Below, piece by piece: positions 10,546 through 22,600 of a stretch of DNA of 64,000 nt. This DNA is from Malaya genurostris. Its lineage: Eukaryota > Arthropoda > Insecta > Diptera > Culicidae. Both the position numbers and the translations under genes were made by a program. The first letter of the stretch is position 1; the number at the start of each line of letters is the position of its first letter. The notes below the pieces were generated by a model that did no database searches, was not told the origin of the DNA, and worked only from the letters and a program-made list of their open reading frames with translations. The DNA lies in contig NC_080572.1 in NCBI RefSeq assembly GCF_030247185.1, positions 228,275,435 through 228,339,434 on the forward strand, given 5' to 3'.

Positions 10546-13487
10546 TAAGTAATTACTTTTTTCTCTGAGGCGACTTTCGTGATTCAGACCTACATTAACT
10601 TCAGTTGATTTTCACCGTAAAGTGATACCGATAGTTAGGGCCATTGAATTAGTTTTCTCTAAAAATCTATCACACTATATTCTAATTAGCTACATATAAG
10701 CTACAGATTCAAGTATATATTGTAAAATTTAATCATTTCACGAACTCCGTTTACACTTATCCCGTCACATGCGGTTGTGTTTTTTATTGTGAAAATATAA
10801 CATCTTCAGCGGTCAGGCATGATGCTAAACCTTACCAAATTAACGGTCTTGAGCCGCGAGACTGCCAAAACCAAGCAATAGACGCATCTTCGTTTGCAGC
10901 ACTTTATGAACAGTACTCTTTATTTATGCAAGCCCTCTTGCAAGTGGAGTGTCAGGATTTGATCCCTAACAGGATTTATCAAACAGTGAGTCATCTGTTC
11001 AGTGTTTTGAGTCGTCTTCATAGTTTGCTATAAGTTTTCTTGGAATTGGGTCAAAATTGTTCAAATCGATGAAAGTCCTGGCAACTGAACCGATAAACGA
11101 TTAATTTTATTATGTTCCGTCAGGTCAGGCCAGAACTTTCGGAAATTGAATTTGAATAGATATTGACTAATGCCAAAACAAGTGTCATGCACTCAACAAA
11201 TGTGTTTCAAATCTGCCAATGAATTCTGAATAAACAAACAATTTCATGTTTGCACCCCACGAAAACCAATCAATTAACAATAGCTCCGTGCTGGAGAGGA
11301 TGACCTATTATCATCGTCGGTACCGTACTCAGCTGGGGATGCATCTTCACTAGGGGGAATGCAATTTGTGCACATGACAACCAATTAAATCGGTTAATTT
11401 AAGATTTTTTATTCTATATTTGAAGATGGATTGCTCGGTGTAATGTGCTTTTTTTGTTGTTGTGGAGAAAAACGCTTCCATACAGAAATTGCACTATTGA
11501 GGTAATAGTTGGAAGTAAATCATTGAGAATGTTTGATGGTTAGTTGAAGGTTGTAAAGTTGATAGAAAATGCTGAATGCTTCAAACACGTTTGTAAATTA
11601 TTGCTTCTCTATGTGTGTGTGTGTGTTAGTAAGCTCGGAATCTTGCATTTAGTTTAGTTACAAAGTAAACTTTTGTTCATTTACTATTCGTAGTCAGTTT
11701 ACTTTACTTGTACCCGGATCCAGTTGCCGGTGAAGTTTGATCTAAATATATTCACTGAATTGTTGTTGACCTCATTATTTCCGGTACACGAGCAGCAAAA
11801 CGCCAGCAACTAAAAGTCGTACGCTGAAACAAGCGTTCGAAACTGCAGAACCATCTGGATCGGAATGACTTCATTCGGCGTATAAAACATTCATGTGGAA
11901 CATGACCTCAAAAGGAACGGTTCACGTTCTTAACGATCGTCTGACCATACGAGCGGTGATGACGAGATTTTCTGATCTCACAAAACTTTTGGATCGGTTG
12001 CTGTTTTTTTTCTGTTTCTGTTTTCAAGCACGAACTGCAACTGAAACCGGTTCTGCACATAAACAAAGACTTGCCCATGCGGATCTGGAACTGGAGAGTG
12101 ACTCATTGAACTGGATTTTGGAAAGCTCTCCCGTTCGCTGGAGACTTTCGAGACTTCGGTCGGTTTGCAAGTTGATCCTCGGCAGAAGAATCTACGCTCG
12201 GTTGGACTCCAGATGATCGATGAAAACCGGCTAAAAAACTCGAGCGAATTTATGGCCGCACATTCGAGACTGAATAAATTTGCATTTGTTTTGCTTTGGT
12301 TCTGGGCGACTGGTTTATGTATGAATACATTTTGCTTTCATTAGGACACGTGACTAATGAATTGCAAACTAGTTCACCTGGTGTACGGACTTGTCGGACC
12401 ATGTTTTTTTCTGTCTTATAGAAACATGATTATTATTAACAGCATACATAATACAGTTATATTTCATTTTGCTAGTATATCTTTAGCTTGCTTTTGTTTA
12501 TGTTTAAGATTTGGATTGAGAGTCTTAAAACAAGCTGACCGATTTTCTTCAGAGATTCGAGATATCGCTGGTACGGTCGACGACGACAGAATACTTGATT
12601 TTCAGCACTTGATCGTGAATATCTCTTATTGTATTTAACGCAGCTACATAATTTCTTCTCCATACCAACGGAAATATGTCCAGCAATTTATGATAAAATT
12701 TTCCGTGGTATAATATATCCAAAAATAAGTCAAAGTTGAAGTTTTTTGAAATGTTTGGTATGAACGAGCATTAAGCAACATGAATTGAACGAATCATCGC
12801 ACAAAGCATATCGTGCAAAACCGAAACATAGAAGTACGAAATGTTTTAAGTGATTGAGTTCTGTGAGCTTACCACATCTTTTGTTCGCTAGTAAAACAGA
12901 CACTAACTATGGGTGGTTATAAACCGTGCATTTTTAACTGAGGGAGACTTATTTGTTCATATTGTCCAAGACGGCTAATCTAGTCATTCAATTATAAACA
13001 AAATGCTCTTGTAATTGATTTTCTCGCTTGTAGCGACATTTTTAATTCTTTATTACAGATTAGAATCTGTGTACTGCTCAGTTGGACTGATCACCTATAC
13101 GTCTATGTAATTCCTTGAAAACTATTCAATACTCTGAAAGGAGTAGTTGGAATTTGGCTATTCATAACAACACACTACAACTTTATGAGTTGACGAATCT
13201 GATCAGTTATTATGATTCTCATGAAATGCTGTTTTTAAATTTTCTTATGAATTTCGAGTTTCCAAATTCAAACGGCCAAAACCGAGCAGATTCTAAAGAA
13301 TTTTGTTTTGATGTATGCCCTTATTTCTCAATCAATGACTCATACGTTGTTATATGTTTCAAATACAACTATTTACCAAAAATGTTTGATACTTTCCAAA
13401 AGGCACTCCTGAAAATACATGAATACGAATATTTTTGGCTATAAATTGAAATTATTTTGTTTCATATGATTTTTTTTACATGTTATA
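10546..13487. other. About 2.9 kb with no recognised gene
   Basis: Mostly AT-rich spacer. A GC-richer block at 11700-12240 has a TATAAAA word at about 11880 and a 107-residue ORF (11893-12216) that I do not recognise. A further 109-residue plus-strand ORF (13115-13444) is also unassigned and of AT-rich, spacer-like composition. Confidence 0.35.
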
Positions 13488-13617
13488 AAGGGTGATTTTG
13501 TTGCTAGTATCTTTTTGGCAACACTGTTTTTAACAGCTGACGCGTGAATGAAGTCTTGTGTCACTGTCAAACTTCTTCAGTTTGGTCTCTAGTTTATTAA
13601 CGAATCGATTTATGATC

Positions 13618-13628
13618 GAACAACGCTT
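13618..13628. repeat. Left target-site duplication GAACAACGCTT
   Basis: GAACAACGCTT lies directly before the left inverted arm at 13629. The same 11 bases occur at 14434-14444, after the insert, followed by GCAAAT, the expected continuation of the mariner host sequence. Confidence 0.8.
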
Positions 13629-13713
13629 AATATGATCAGTATCTAACGGGGAAACAGATTGGAAAACCGACATGTGAACACAATGATGTAATGAAAACCG
13701 CGAAAATGTTACC

Positions 13714-13784
13714 GCAGAGACGGGACTCGAACCCGTAGCTAACTCCTAACCGGGGAAATTGTTTTACCAATTAAACTACCCTGC
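13714..13784 (-). tRNA. tRNA-like sequence in the left arm
   Basis: Read on the minus strand it starts GCAGGGTAGTTTAATTGGTA and ends GGGTTCGAGTCCCGTCTCTG. Acceptor ends pair (with wobbles), the D arm is GTTT/AAAC, and the T arm has stem ACGGG/CCCGT and loop TTCGAGT. Box A (TAGTTTAATTGG) and box B (GGTTCGAGTCC) are good. The anticodon arm is imperfect: one T-T mismatch, and C instead of U at position 33. No T-run follows. It is probably a tRNA-derived promoter rather than a working tRNA. Confidence 0.5.
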
Positions 13785-14224
13785 ATATGAAAACACATGA
13801 AGAGAAAGTCCAATTGATTGGACGAAACTAAGCATGCTTCGCTCTACTTAGCCACTACGGTATTCACAGCCTAAAACAAAATCGTTGAAGGACAATAAAA
13901 GGTTTGTATACCTTTACCATTGTGTTTGAGATCACACAATCGTCACTGCTGCTAACACACACTAGTGGAGATCCATTAAATCGATGGATGAAACTATCGT
14001 GTGTTATCCCGTAGATAGCGAAATAGACAAAAACAAAAGTCTCAAATCAGTATCGTGCGGCAAAAGCAGATGGGTAGAAATAGACTCGTGATCATTGTAT
14101 GTGTTTCTGTTGAATTTGTTTCCGTCGATACGGGACTGTAAGTGAATACCGTAGTGGCGAAGTAGAGCGAAGCATGCTTAGTTTCGTCCAATCAATTGAA
14201 CTTTCTCTTCATGTGTTTTCATAT

Positions 14225-14295
14225 GCAGGGTAGTTTAATTGGTAAAACAATTTCCCCAGTTAGGAGTTAGCTACGGGTTCGAGTCCCGTCTCTGC
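14225..14295 (+). tRNA. tRNA-like sequence in the right arm
   Basis: This is the mirror copy of the tRNA-like sequence at 13714-13784, in the opposite orientation. I see one difference in the anticodon arm: CCCCAGTT here against CCCCGGTT in the other copy. The same caveats apply: intact A and B boxes, poor anticodon stem, no adjacent Pol III terminator. Confidence 0.5.
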
Positions 14296-15040
14296 GGTAA
14301 CATTTTCGCGGTTTTCATTACATCATTGTGTTCACATGTCGGTTTTCCAATCTGTTTCCCCGTTAGATACTGATCATATTAAAACTAGTTCAAGGCGGCT
14401 TTACGTCTTAACAAAGTCTAAAACAAAATCGTTGAACAACGCTTGCAAATAAGCGCTGGCAAAGTTGGAAGAACATCCACTTTTTTATCGAAAAATTGTG
14501 TTCAGCGACGATGCTCACTTCTGGTTAAATGGATACGTCAATAATCAAAATTGCCGCATCTGGAGTGAAGAACAGCCAGAAACATTGCAAGAGCTACCAA
14601 TGCACCTCGAAAAAGTCGCTGATTGATGTGGATTATGGGCCGGTGGCATAATCGGGCTCTACTTCTTTAAAAGAGATGATGGGCGAAACGTTACTGTAGA
14701 TTCCAAGCGCTACCGTGAGAAGATTGATGATTGATTTTTTTGCCCAAATTTGACATGACTGACATGTGATTTCAGTAGAACCGTAGCACCAGCCATGCAA
14801 TGGTTCTGTACACTCTGAATCGACTGCGAAGTCTGTTGAAACAGAAGGTCAAATTCCACTACAGGAATGTAATACCAAGGCTTTGGCTTTTTGACATGTG
14901 ATTTCAACAATACGGTACCACATCTCACACGGCACGTGAAACAATAGACAAGTTGAGAGCCCCCTTCGGTATACAGTTTATCTCTCGTTTTGGGACTGTC
15001 GCTTGGTCGCCTAGATCGTGTAATTTACCTAAAGAAAATT

Positions 15041-15113
15041 TTTCCGAAGTTTTTAAAAGAGTGTCAGTTTTATTCGTATTCACGACATTCAGTTGTGTCT
15101 CTGTTATTACCCA
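15041..15113 (+). repeat. Dispersed repeat split by the hAT-type insertion
   Basis: AGAGTGTCAGTTTTATTCGT and the following bases match, in reverse orientation, 52440-52511. The match continues after the hAT-type element at 26165 (CCCGTCTTTTTGATC). Thus the 52.4-kb locus shows a related site without the insertion. Confidence 0.6.
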
Positions 15114-15196
15114 CCCGTCTTCAGGGCCGGTGAAACATGTAAAACTCAGGTGGGTAATTTTTCATACCGGGGGAAACGACCCACTATTTTAAAGTA

Positions 15197-16147
15197 CACT
15201 AAAACCTCAATTTACGCGAACTTAATTTACGCGAATTTAATTTACCCGACTTTTTTCACGCGTTTCATTCGAAATAACGCGATTTTTTTAAAAAATGATG
15301 GAAATTTCAATTCATATAATTACAAAACAATCTAACATGCTTCAGGAAATTGAATATTACAAAATGTACATTATTTAATTGTTTAATTTCAAAGAATCTA
15401 AATAAGAACGTGGGCATCCAAAAATTATCTGGAAAACAAATATTGTATCTTTACTATCTTTACGTTTCGTCTTAATTCTCTTATTGTATATAATCGCTTT
15501 TATATAACTATTAAGTGCGGTATGTACTCGTAGTACTATTTACAGAAAATTGACATACTGTGATAAGATCTGTAGAAGAACTTGCTCATTCAAAACCTCC
15601 TCGGAAAAGTCCTCAAGGTCTACCAACCTAACCGATGATCCAGCCGAAAACTTCCTGGAGTTTAGGTCTTAAGATCTACCAGTGTAACAAAGTGCATTAA
15701 CGAACTTATCGTTCTCGGTCTGCTGAATGCTCGAATTGATCTTAAGATCTGTATTCACTGAAGTTCTTGGACGACTGGGAACCTACCTGGAACAGGTAAA
15801 AATAAACAAGTAACAAAGTGTAGCTCAGAACTACAAACAAAAAATGAATTAGCCGTTGTAGTTCTTGTTGTGACACATTGTAGTTCCTAAGGACAGTACT
15901 CCAAGTAGTTCTTGGATCTTGGAACATCTCTTAAGCATTTCTATAGTCACATAACATACTCAGAAGGACCTCAGGCGCTAAAGCATTGGACATAGTAGGA
16001 TTGTTCATGTTATTTACACTAAAATCAAATAAAATTTGAAAAAAATTTTTTTACTCGAGTAATTTTAAATAACGCGATGTTTTATTTAATTTACGCGAAA
16101 TTTTATTTACGCACCCCCGGCTCTGCGCGTAAATTGAGGTTCCAGTG
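15197..16147. mobile_element. pogo/Tigger-like MITE
   Basis: Terminal inverted repeats begin CACTAAAACCTCAATTTACG on the left and CACTGGAACCTCAATTTACG on the opposite strand at the right. TTTACGCGAA words cluster near both ends. A TA precedes the left end; the right flank is mutated to GA. No transposase frame is found in the 951 bp. The ends resemble the CAGTNNAACCTC-type ends of pogo/Tigger elements, from memory. Confidence 0.6.
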
Positions 16148-16195
16148 GACTCCTTTATTCTAACGGAAATTATATTTATCCCTTAAAAGAGCAAG

Positions 16196-18054
16196 GTCGT
16201 TTTACCTTTTTTTATATATATAAAAAATAGGTATAGAATTCGCTCAAACTTTCGAAAAATTTTCCGAGGCCCGGAGGGCCGAATGTCATATACCAATCGA
16301 TTCAGCTCGACGAACTGAGCAAATGTCTGTGTGTGTATGTGTGTGTGTCTGTATGTGTGTTGTCAACTAAGAGGTCGAAATCTCAGAGATGGCTGGACCG
16401 ATTTTGATCAAACTAGTCGCAAATGAAAGGTCTCCCCGTCACCCAAAACGCTATTGAATGGTTTTGAGATCGGATGTTTACTTTTTGAGTTATACGAAGT
16501 TTTATGTCAAAATTTTCAGTTTTTTGACGGTATCTGTCACATTTGACCTTGAAAACGGAATATGTTTCCAGACTTAGATTTCGCTCGGTAATACCTATCC
16601 AACAAGCCATAGATTGTTAAAATCCGTCCATTTTTAACGGAGATATCGATATTTTTGTGTAAGCCTTATTCCAGTAGAAGGAATTTTGAGCGCTGTATGA
16701 AAAAGCAATGCTTGGGAACAACATGAAACACGATTTTTTATACTGTTACATATAATTGTTTCTAAGTACCAAAAAGACTGTGTACAGCATCCTTTTTATG
16801 GCAATTTGCCTCGGACCAATTTTAGCACGGTTCATTTTTGGCAACATAATCTTTCGAATATGGCATATGTAAACCAGATGATACCAGCATTATCGAGTTG
16901 GAAGTAATTCCATAATTATATTGATTTAAACTATTTACAGCAATAAATGCTGGAAGAACATGACTTCCATATACCATACGACTCAGTTCGTCGAGATCAG
17001 CAAATGCGTGTGTGACAAATAATTTCACTCATTTTTCTCGGAGATGATTAAACCGTTTTCTACAAATTCAGATTCATATGAAAAGTCGTATACTCCCAAA
17101 CAAGGTTCCTGAATTACGTTTGGATCCGACTTCTGATTGCGGAACCACAGGATGATATGTGAAACGAAATTAAAATAATGCAATTAATTTTTCTCGTAGA
17201 TAGCTGAACCGATCTAAGATTCAAATGAAATCTAAGAATCATCTATGATTCAAATGAGAGGTCTTAAAATTCTATAAAACCTCTTACTTTTCAGTCAGAT
17301 CCGACTTCTGGTTTAGAAAATGCAGGGTGATTAGTATAAAAATGTCCATTTCACATAAATTAATCAGGTTTATCGGGTTTGCAGATTTGGATAGTCGATT
17401 ACCAAATAAATTTATTTCAGTATGAGCGGTATTCGTTTTTGGATTCGGAATGTACCCCCAAATTTTAATTCGCACTACAATTTCTCAAAGATGTCTACAC
17501 ACTCCTCAGGTGAATTTAACTTTCACCGATTTTAGAATTCCGGTTCCAGTATCGAATCGATTCTCAAAGCTCAATCATTTTCTCAAAAAAGACCAAATCG
17601 AACTTTAAAAAGAAATATTACAGGACTTAAGGTCCCATACGAAATCGATGAATTTTATTCGATTCTGAAATTACAGATGATGAGTTTCATGTAAATTGTT
17701 TGGCGTAATAATTTATGGCCATTCGAATCATTTTGGGCTATGCTAATTCCTGAATACCGGCTCTGGAAGTACCATAAATAATGACGAAAAACTCTAAAGT
17801 GGAACTTACTTCGACATCTCATGGAATGTTCAATCGATTGTCACACGCTAAGATTGAAATTCGATACGATTTACAGATTCGAAATTACAGGGTAATGAGT
17901 GATTAAAATCTCAATTTGCCGTTTAAAACGACGATAATTAAAATAATGTCATGAGAACTAAAACACCGAAGAATATCCATGCAAAAACACATGCGTATTG
18001 ATAAAAAAGGTATCATCTCACTGCTAGGTGGATTAATCACGTTTTTTTCTTAAT
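16196..18054 (+). repeat. 1.85-kb repeat of degenerate monomers, copy A
   Basis: It begins TTTACCTTTTTTTATATATA and ends near GGTATCATCTCACTGCTAGG. Copy B (57738-59535) carries the same sequence in the opposite orientation. Inside, a core like AGATGGCTGGACCGATTTTG, then CAAATGAAAGGTC, then GGATCCGACTTCTGGTT-type words recurs with decay (about 16385, 17040, 17197, 17285). The element therefore looks like an array of roughly 150-300-bp diverged monomers. The stretch AAAATTTTCCGAGGCCCGGA near 16257-16276 is almost unchanged between copies. Both ends carry ACCTTTTTTTAT words in inverted orientation. No convincing protein is encoded. Confidence 0.7.
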
Positions 18055-18639
18055 GTTTTGTTTCTATAAAACATTGCATGTAACGAAGGACTACCTAGCT
18101 AGTTTCAATACAAAGGCAGCAGGCATTCGTGATCCGTTTTAACTTATTCGTGTCTGCGAATTTTCGAAATTATTTTTCGAAGCATTTCCTGGAATACAAA
18201 GAAACAACCGATCTTCAATCAAAATGTGGCGCGAGTCGAACGGCGCATAAATCAAATCAATGAACAGTCCAGCCGCTGATGTACATAACGCATTGATCAA
18301 TAAGTCGCGGGACTGACCCAGAGATGACGTTTGTGATGTCAAACTAATCTCATTTTTCGAAAGTACCAACCATCAATAGCATCACAAACACTGAATATAA
18401 GACGTTACATATAAGCGGCGTTACTAATTCATTTATGAAAAATGGAAATAACGATACAAAATTGAGAAAACCGTGTATTGATAAACCATAGCTTTTAAAG
18501 GGAAAAAATCAACGCAAACCCAGCACTAGCTTGAGAAGTATTTCCCCCACTGGAATCCATTAAAAAATAAAGGCTTGTGGTGTTCTGATTTTGAACGTGG
18601 TCAAATGAAACAGTCAACCGGAAAAAAATAAGCAAGTTT
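18055..18639. other. Spacer, possibly the decayed front part of the mariner
   Basis: No frame is recognisable. It lies between the 1.85-kb repeat and the first recognisable mariner block, so it may be the degraded N-terminal region of that transposase or remains of the surrounding hAT-type element. Confidence 0.3.
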
Positions 18640-18952
18640 TCATAAAGTTCATTAGATTAGATGTGTTGAGATGGTTAGCACATAAACTGGAAGTTCTTTT
18701 ACGATCTTGTACGAAAATCTGGGCATAAAAAAGATATTTTCCAAATGGATGCCGCATTCGCTCACAAAGCGTTTGTATGAAGCAATGGACGAATCATGGA
18801 TCCACTATTTTTATCCGGAGTCATACCAGTATTCATAATGGAAAAGTCACCCAAAAACGTACCAGGTAGTTGAACAATCATGGCGTCTGTTTTTTAGATG
18901 CTCGAGATATCATTAACATCGACTACCTTGAGCTAGAAAGTACCTTCAAAAG

Positions 18953-18965
18953 TGATCATTACATT
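18953..18965. repeat. Target-site duplication of the I element (3' side)
   Basis: TGATCATTACATT directly borders the A run at the 3' end of the element. The identical 13-mer occurs at 25133-25145 at its 5' end. Confidence 0.9.
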
Positions 18966-19626
18966 TTTTTTTTTTTTTTATTCAATAATATAATTATTTT
19001 TTAAGGCACACTGCTTTAGCTCTAAGGTGCCAAGGACTTTTTCTAATTTTATTAACGACTAATTTAAAACTAGGATAGTATGATTGGATAATGTTGTATT
19101 GGGGTCGCAGTGGTCGACTTTGGCAGATCCAACCTTCAGCTGGCGATCGGCACCGGCCGGTGGATGGAATATATCATGAGTCTCCAGTCTTCCAGATGAC
19201 GTTGGCCGCATCCCTCGGTCCGTGTGGGTCCGCGGGAAACACCCCCAGGCTACGAATACCCGGCGGGTGGCCCGCATGACTAGAGCGACCTTCCGTGGGC
19301 GATGATGGTGATGTAAATATAACGAAAAATATAGAGAAGTAAATATTGCGGAAAACGAAGTAAAATGGGGATATGGGAACGAAATGACTAAGAACGACAG
19401 AGATCTAATTAGTTGACATTGAGATGGAGAAGAGACGGGGAGGGGGGAAGCGAGAAGGTTAGTGACAGCAAAAAGATCTTGTTAGTTCCGATGAAGATGG
19501 TGGACAGAAGAGGACTCGGGGTAATCGGCGGAAGTTAGTGTCGAACCTGCAGGTGAAAATAATTCTTAGCCACAGTTGAAATAACGTCGATAAATAGGAG
19601 GAACTTTCTAAGCAAGATGTAACAGA

Positions 19627-22600
19627 TTACACTTGTATATTAATGTGTTTGAGGAACTGGTATATCAGAAGCATATATGAACTATCCCGACTCGCCAACA
19701 CATCCCGAACCGGAACCTCAGTCGGTCTACCTCGGGCCCTGAGGGATTCCAATAGCTCCGATCTGGCGTCGCGATACTCTACGCACGACCACACGACATG
19801 CTCGATGTCCTGATAACCGTCGCCACAGGTGCAGAGCCCGTTCTCCACGATCCCGATACGCCGGAGATGTACGTTAAATGTATAGTGATTTGACATGAGT
19901 CGTGACATAACGCGAATGAAATCACGACTCATGTTCATCCCCTTGAACCAAGGTTTCGTCGATACCTTAGGGATAATGGAGTGTAGCCATCGTCCCAGTT
20001 CGTCATTCGTCCATGAAGTTTGCCAACTTTCGAGAGTTTTCTGACGAGAAATACTGAAAAATTCATTGAAGCAGATTGGTCTTTCATAAATGTCACCTTG
20101 TAATGCGCCCACCTTAGCCAATGAGTCTGCCTTTTCATTGCCCGGAATGGAACAATGTGAAGGGACCCAGACTAACGATATTAAATAAGACCGTTCAGAT
20201 AAAGTTCGCAAGTGTTCCCGTATTTTCCCCAGGAAATATGGGGGATACTTTCCTGGCTTCACTGCGTGGAGAGCTTCTATTGAACTTAGACTGTCCGTGA
20301 CAATGAAGTAATGGTCTTTGGGCAAGGTTTCAATGATCTCGAGGGTGTACTGAATAGCAGCTAATTCTGCGACGTAAACTGAAGCCGGATCACTGAGTTT
20401 GTAAGAAGCGGTGATGTTTTGATTGAAGATGCCGAAGCCTGTGGACCTGTCGATGTTTGATCCATCAGTGTAAAACACCTTTTCACAGTTGACTGTTCTA
20501 AATTTATTATAAAATATATTAGGGGCCACTCGAGGGCGTACGTGTTCCGGAATTCCACGAATCTCTTCTCTCATGGATGTGTCGAAAAACACAGTAGAAT
20601 CAGAAGTATCCAAGAAATGAGCACGGTTGGAAGCAAACGAAGAAGGATTAATATTCTGAGCCATGTAATCAAAATACAAGGACATAAAACGGGTTTGAGA
20701 ATTAAGCTCAACTAACCTTTCGAAGTTTTCAATCACCAGAGGATTCAAAATGTCGCATCGAATGAGCAAGCGATATGAGAGATCCCAGAACCGGTTTTTC
20801 AACGGTAAGACGCCCGCCAACACTTCAAGACTCATCGTATGAGTTGATTGCATGCAACCCAAGGCAATACGCAAACAACGATACTGAATTCTTTCCAGCT
20901 TAATGAAATGGGTGTTCGCGGCGGATCGGAAGCAGAAGCATCCATATTCCATAACGGACAATATCGTTGTTTGGTACAGCCTGATCAGGTCTCCTGGGTG
21001 GGCACCCCACCAAGTTCCGGTTATTGTACGAAGAAAATTGATTCTCTGCTGGCATTTTTGTTTCAGATACCTAATGTGACATCCCCAGGTGCCTTTGGAG
21101 TCGAACCAGACCCCGAGATATTTGAATGTGAAGACCTGAGCTATGTTTTCACCCCCTAGTTGAAGCTGTAGTTGTGCTGGTTCTCGCTTCCTTGAAAATA
21201 CAACCAGCTCAGTTTTCTCCGTAGAGAACTCGATACCCATTTGAAGAGCCCATGTGGATAAGTTGGCAAGAGTATCTTGTAACGGCCCTTGCAGATCGCC
21301 AGCTTTGGGTCCTATAATGGACACAACGCTGTCGTCGGCAAGTTGTCTCAGCGTGCAAGATGTGTTGATACATTTATCGATGTCGTTTACGTAAAAATTG
21401 TATAAAAGGGGGCTTAAGCATGAGCCCTGAGGAAGACCCATGTAACTGAATCGTATTGTCGACAAATCACCATGCGCGAAATACATGTATTTCTCTGACA
21501 ATAGATTGTACAAAAAGTTATTCAAAATTGGTGAAAGACCATGCTGATGCAACTTCTCAGATAGGATATTTATAGAAACTGAGTCAAAAGCCCCCTTGAT
21601 GTCTAGGAAAACTGACGCCATTTGTTCCTTACGAGCAAATGCCATTTGAATTTCGGTTGAGAGCAACGCAAGACAATCGTTCGTTCCTTTGCCCCTGCGG
21701 AAACCAAATTGTGTATCTGAAAGTAAGCCGTTAGTCTCGACCCAATTGTCTAGACGAAACAGAATCATTTTTTCGAACAATTTCCGGATACAGGAAAGCA
21801 TAGCAATCGGCCGATACGAATTGTGATCGGAGGCTGGTTTTCCTGGTTTTTGAATGGATATCACTTTCACTTGTCTCCAGTCATGTGGAACAATGTTGTC
21901 CTCAAGGAACTTATTGAATAAACTCAGCAAGCGCCTTTTGGCGGGGTCAGGCAGATTTTTCAACAAGTTGAATTTTATTCTGTCTAATCCCGGGGCTTTA
22001 TTGTTACATGACAAGAGCGCAAGTGAGAGCTCTACCATCGAAAACGGTGTTTCGTTTGTATTTGGTGTCGCGGCGCGGGTGATCTTCTGTTCCGGAACAG
22101 AGTCTGGACATACTTTTTTAGCGAAATCGAATATCCAGCGGTTAGAATATTCTTCGCTTTCATTCGTTGTGTTATGATTGCGCATTCGTCGGGCTGTGTT
22201 CCAAAGAGTGCTCATAGATGTTTCTTTTGTTAGGCCGTCTACGAACCGACGCCAGTAACCGCGTTTCTTAGCTCTAATCAAGTTCTTAGTTTTAACGTCT
22301 AACGCCGCGTAATTCCGGTAATTATCAGGTGTTCCATTTTTTCTAAATACTTTATACGCGGAGGCTCTCTCCGCGTTTAAATTTGTGCACTCTTTGTCCC
22401 ACCACGGGTTGGGAGGACGGATGTTAGTTTTCGCGCCGGGTACACGTTTCGTCTGAGCTTGAGTCGCGGTGTCGAGAATCAAGCCAGCCAAAAACGTGTA
22501 CTCTTCCTCCGGAGGAAGTTGTTGAGTTCTTTCAAGTTTCTCAGATATCACGGTCGCATAGTTATTCCAATCAATATTTCGTGTGAGGTCATACGAAACA

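Larger units (their letters stand above)
13629..14433. mobile_element. 805-bp insert: long inverted repeat carrying two tRNA-like sequences
   Basis: Two 239-bp arms (13629-13867 and 14142-14380) are near-perfect mirror images: AATATGATCAGTATCTAACG opens the left arm and CGTTAGATACTGATCATATT closes the right. Each contains a 71-base tRNA-like sequence. The loop is 274 bp, and a 53-bp tail after the right arm ends CTAAAACAAAATCGTT. The same word, CTAAAACAAAATCGTTGAA, also follows the left arm (about 13871-13889). The insert is flanked by an 11-bp duplication and sits inside the DD41D mariner. A variable-length duplication plus internal Pol III boxes is what LINE-mobilised SINEs leave, so an inverted SINE dimer is my best reading. 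A foldback DNA element is the alternative. Confidence 0.7.
13488..15040 (+). pseudogene. DD41D mariner-like transposase relic, interrupted
   Basis: The element starts near AAGGGTGATTTTGTTGCTAG, similar to the end of the copy at 49838-50658. After a 5' leader the EQRL start region is split by the insert at 13629-14433. The frame then resumes at LAKLEEHPLFYRKIVFSDDA (first catalytic Asp in FSDDAHFW), GYVNNQNCRIWSEEQPETLQ, a stop, and GLWAGGIIGLYFFKRDDGRN. The second-Asp block is damaged and partly duplicated (14750-14900). A later piece reads ETIDKLRAPFGIQFISRFGT then VAWSPRSCNL and stops before the third Asp. It is internally deleted and full of stops. Spacing inferred from the intact family pattern is 41 residues between the last two Asp. 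Confidence 0.7.

Noticed and set aside
11880..11920. TATAAAA word followed by a 107-residue ORF, as a host promoter and first exon
   Set aside because: No initiator at the expected distance, no recognisable protein and no good splice donor.
16822..17028. Second shared ORF of the 1.85-kb repeat (58710-58937)
   Set aside because: The C-terminal halves diverge by frameshift between copies, as expected for non-coding repeat.
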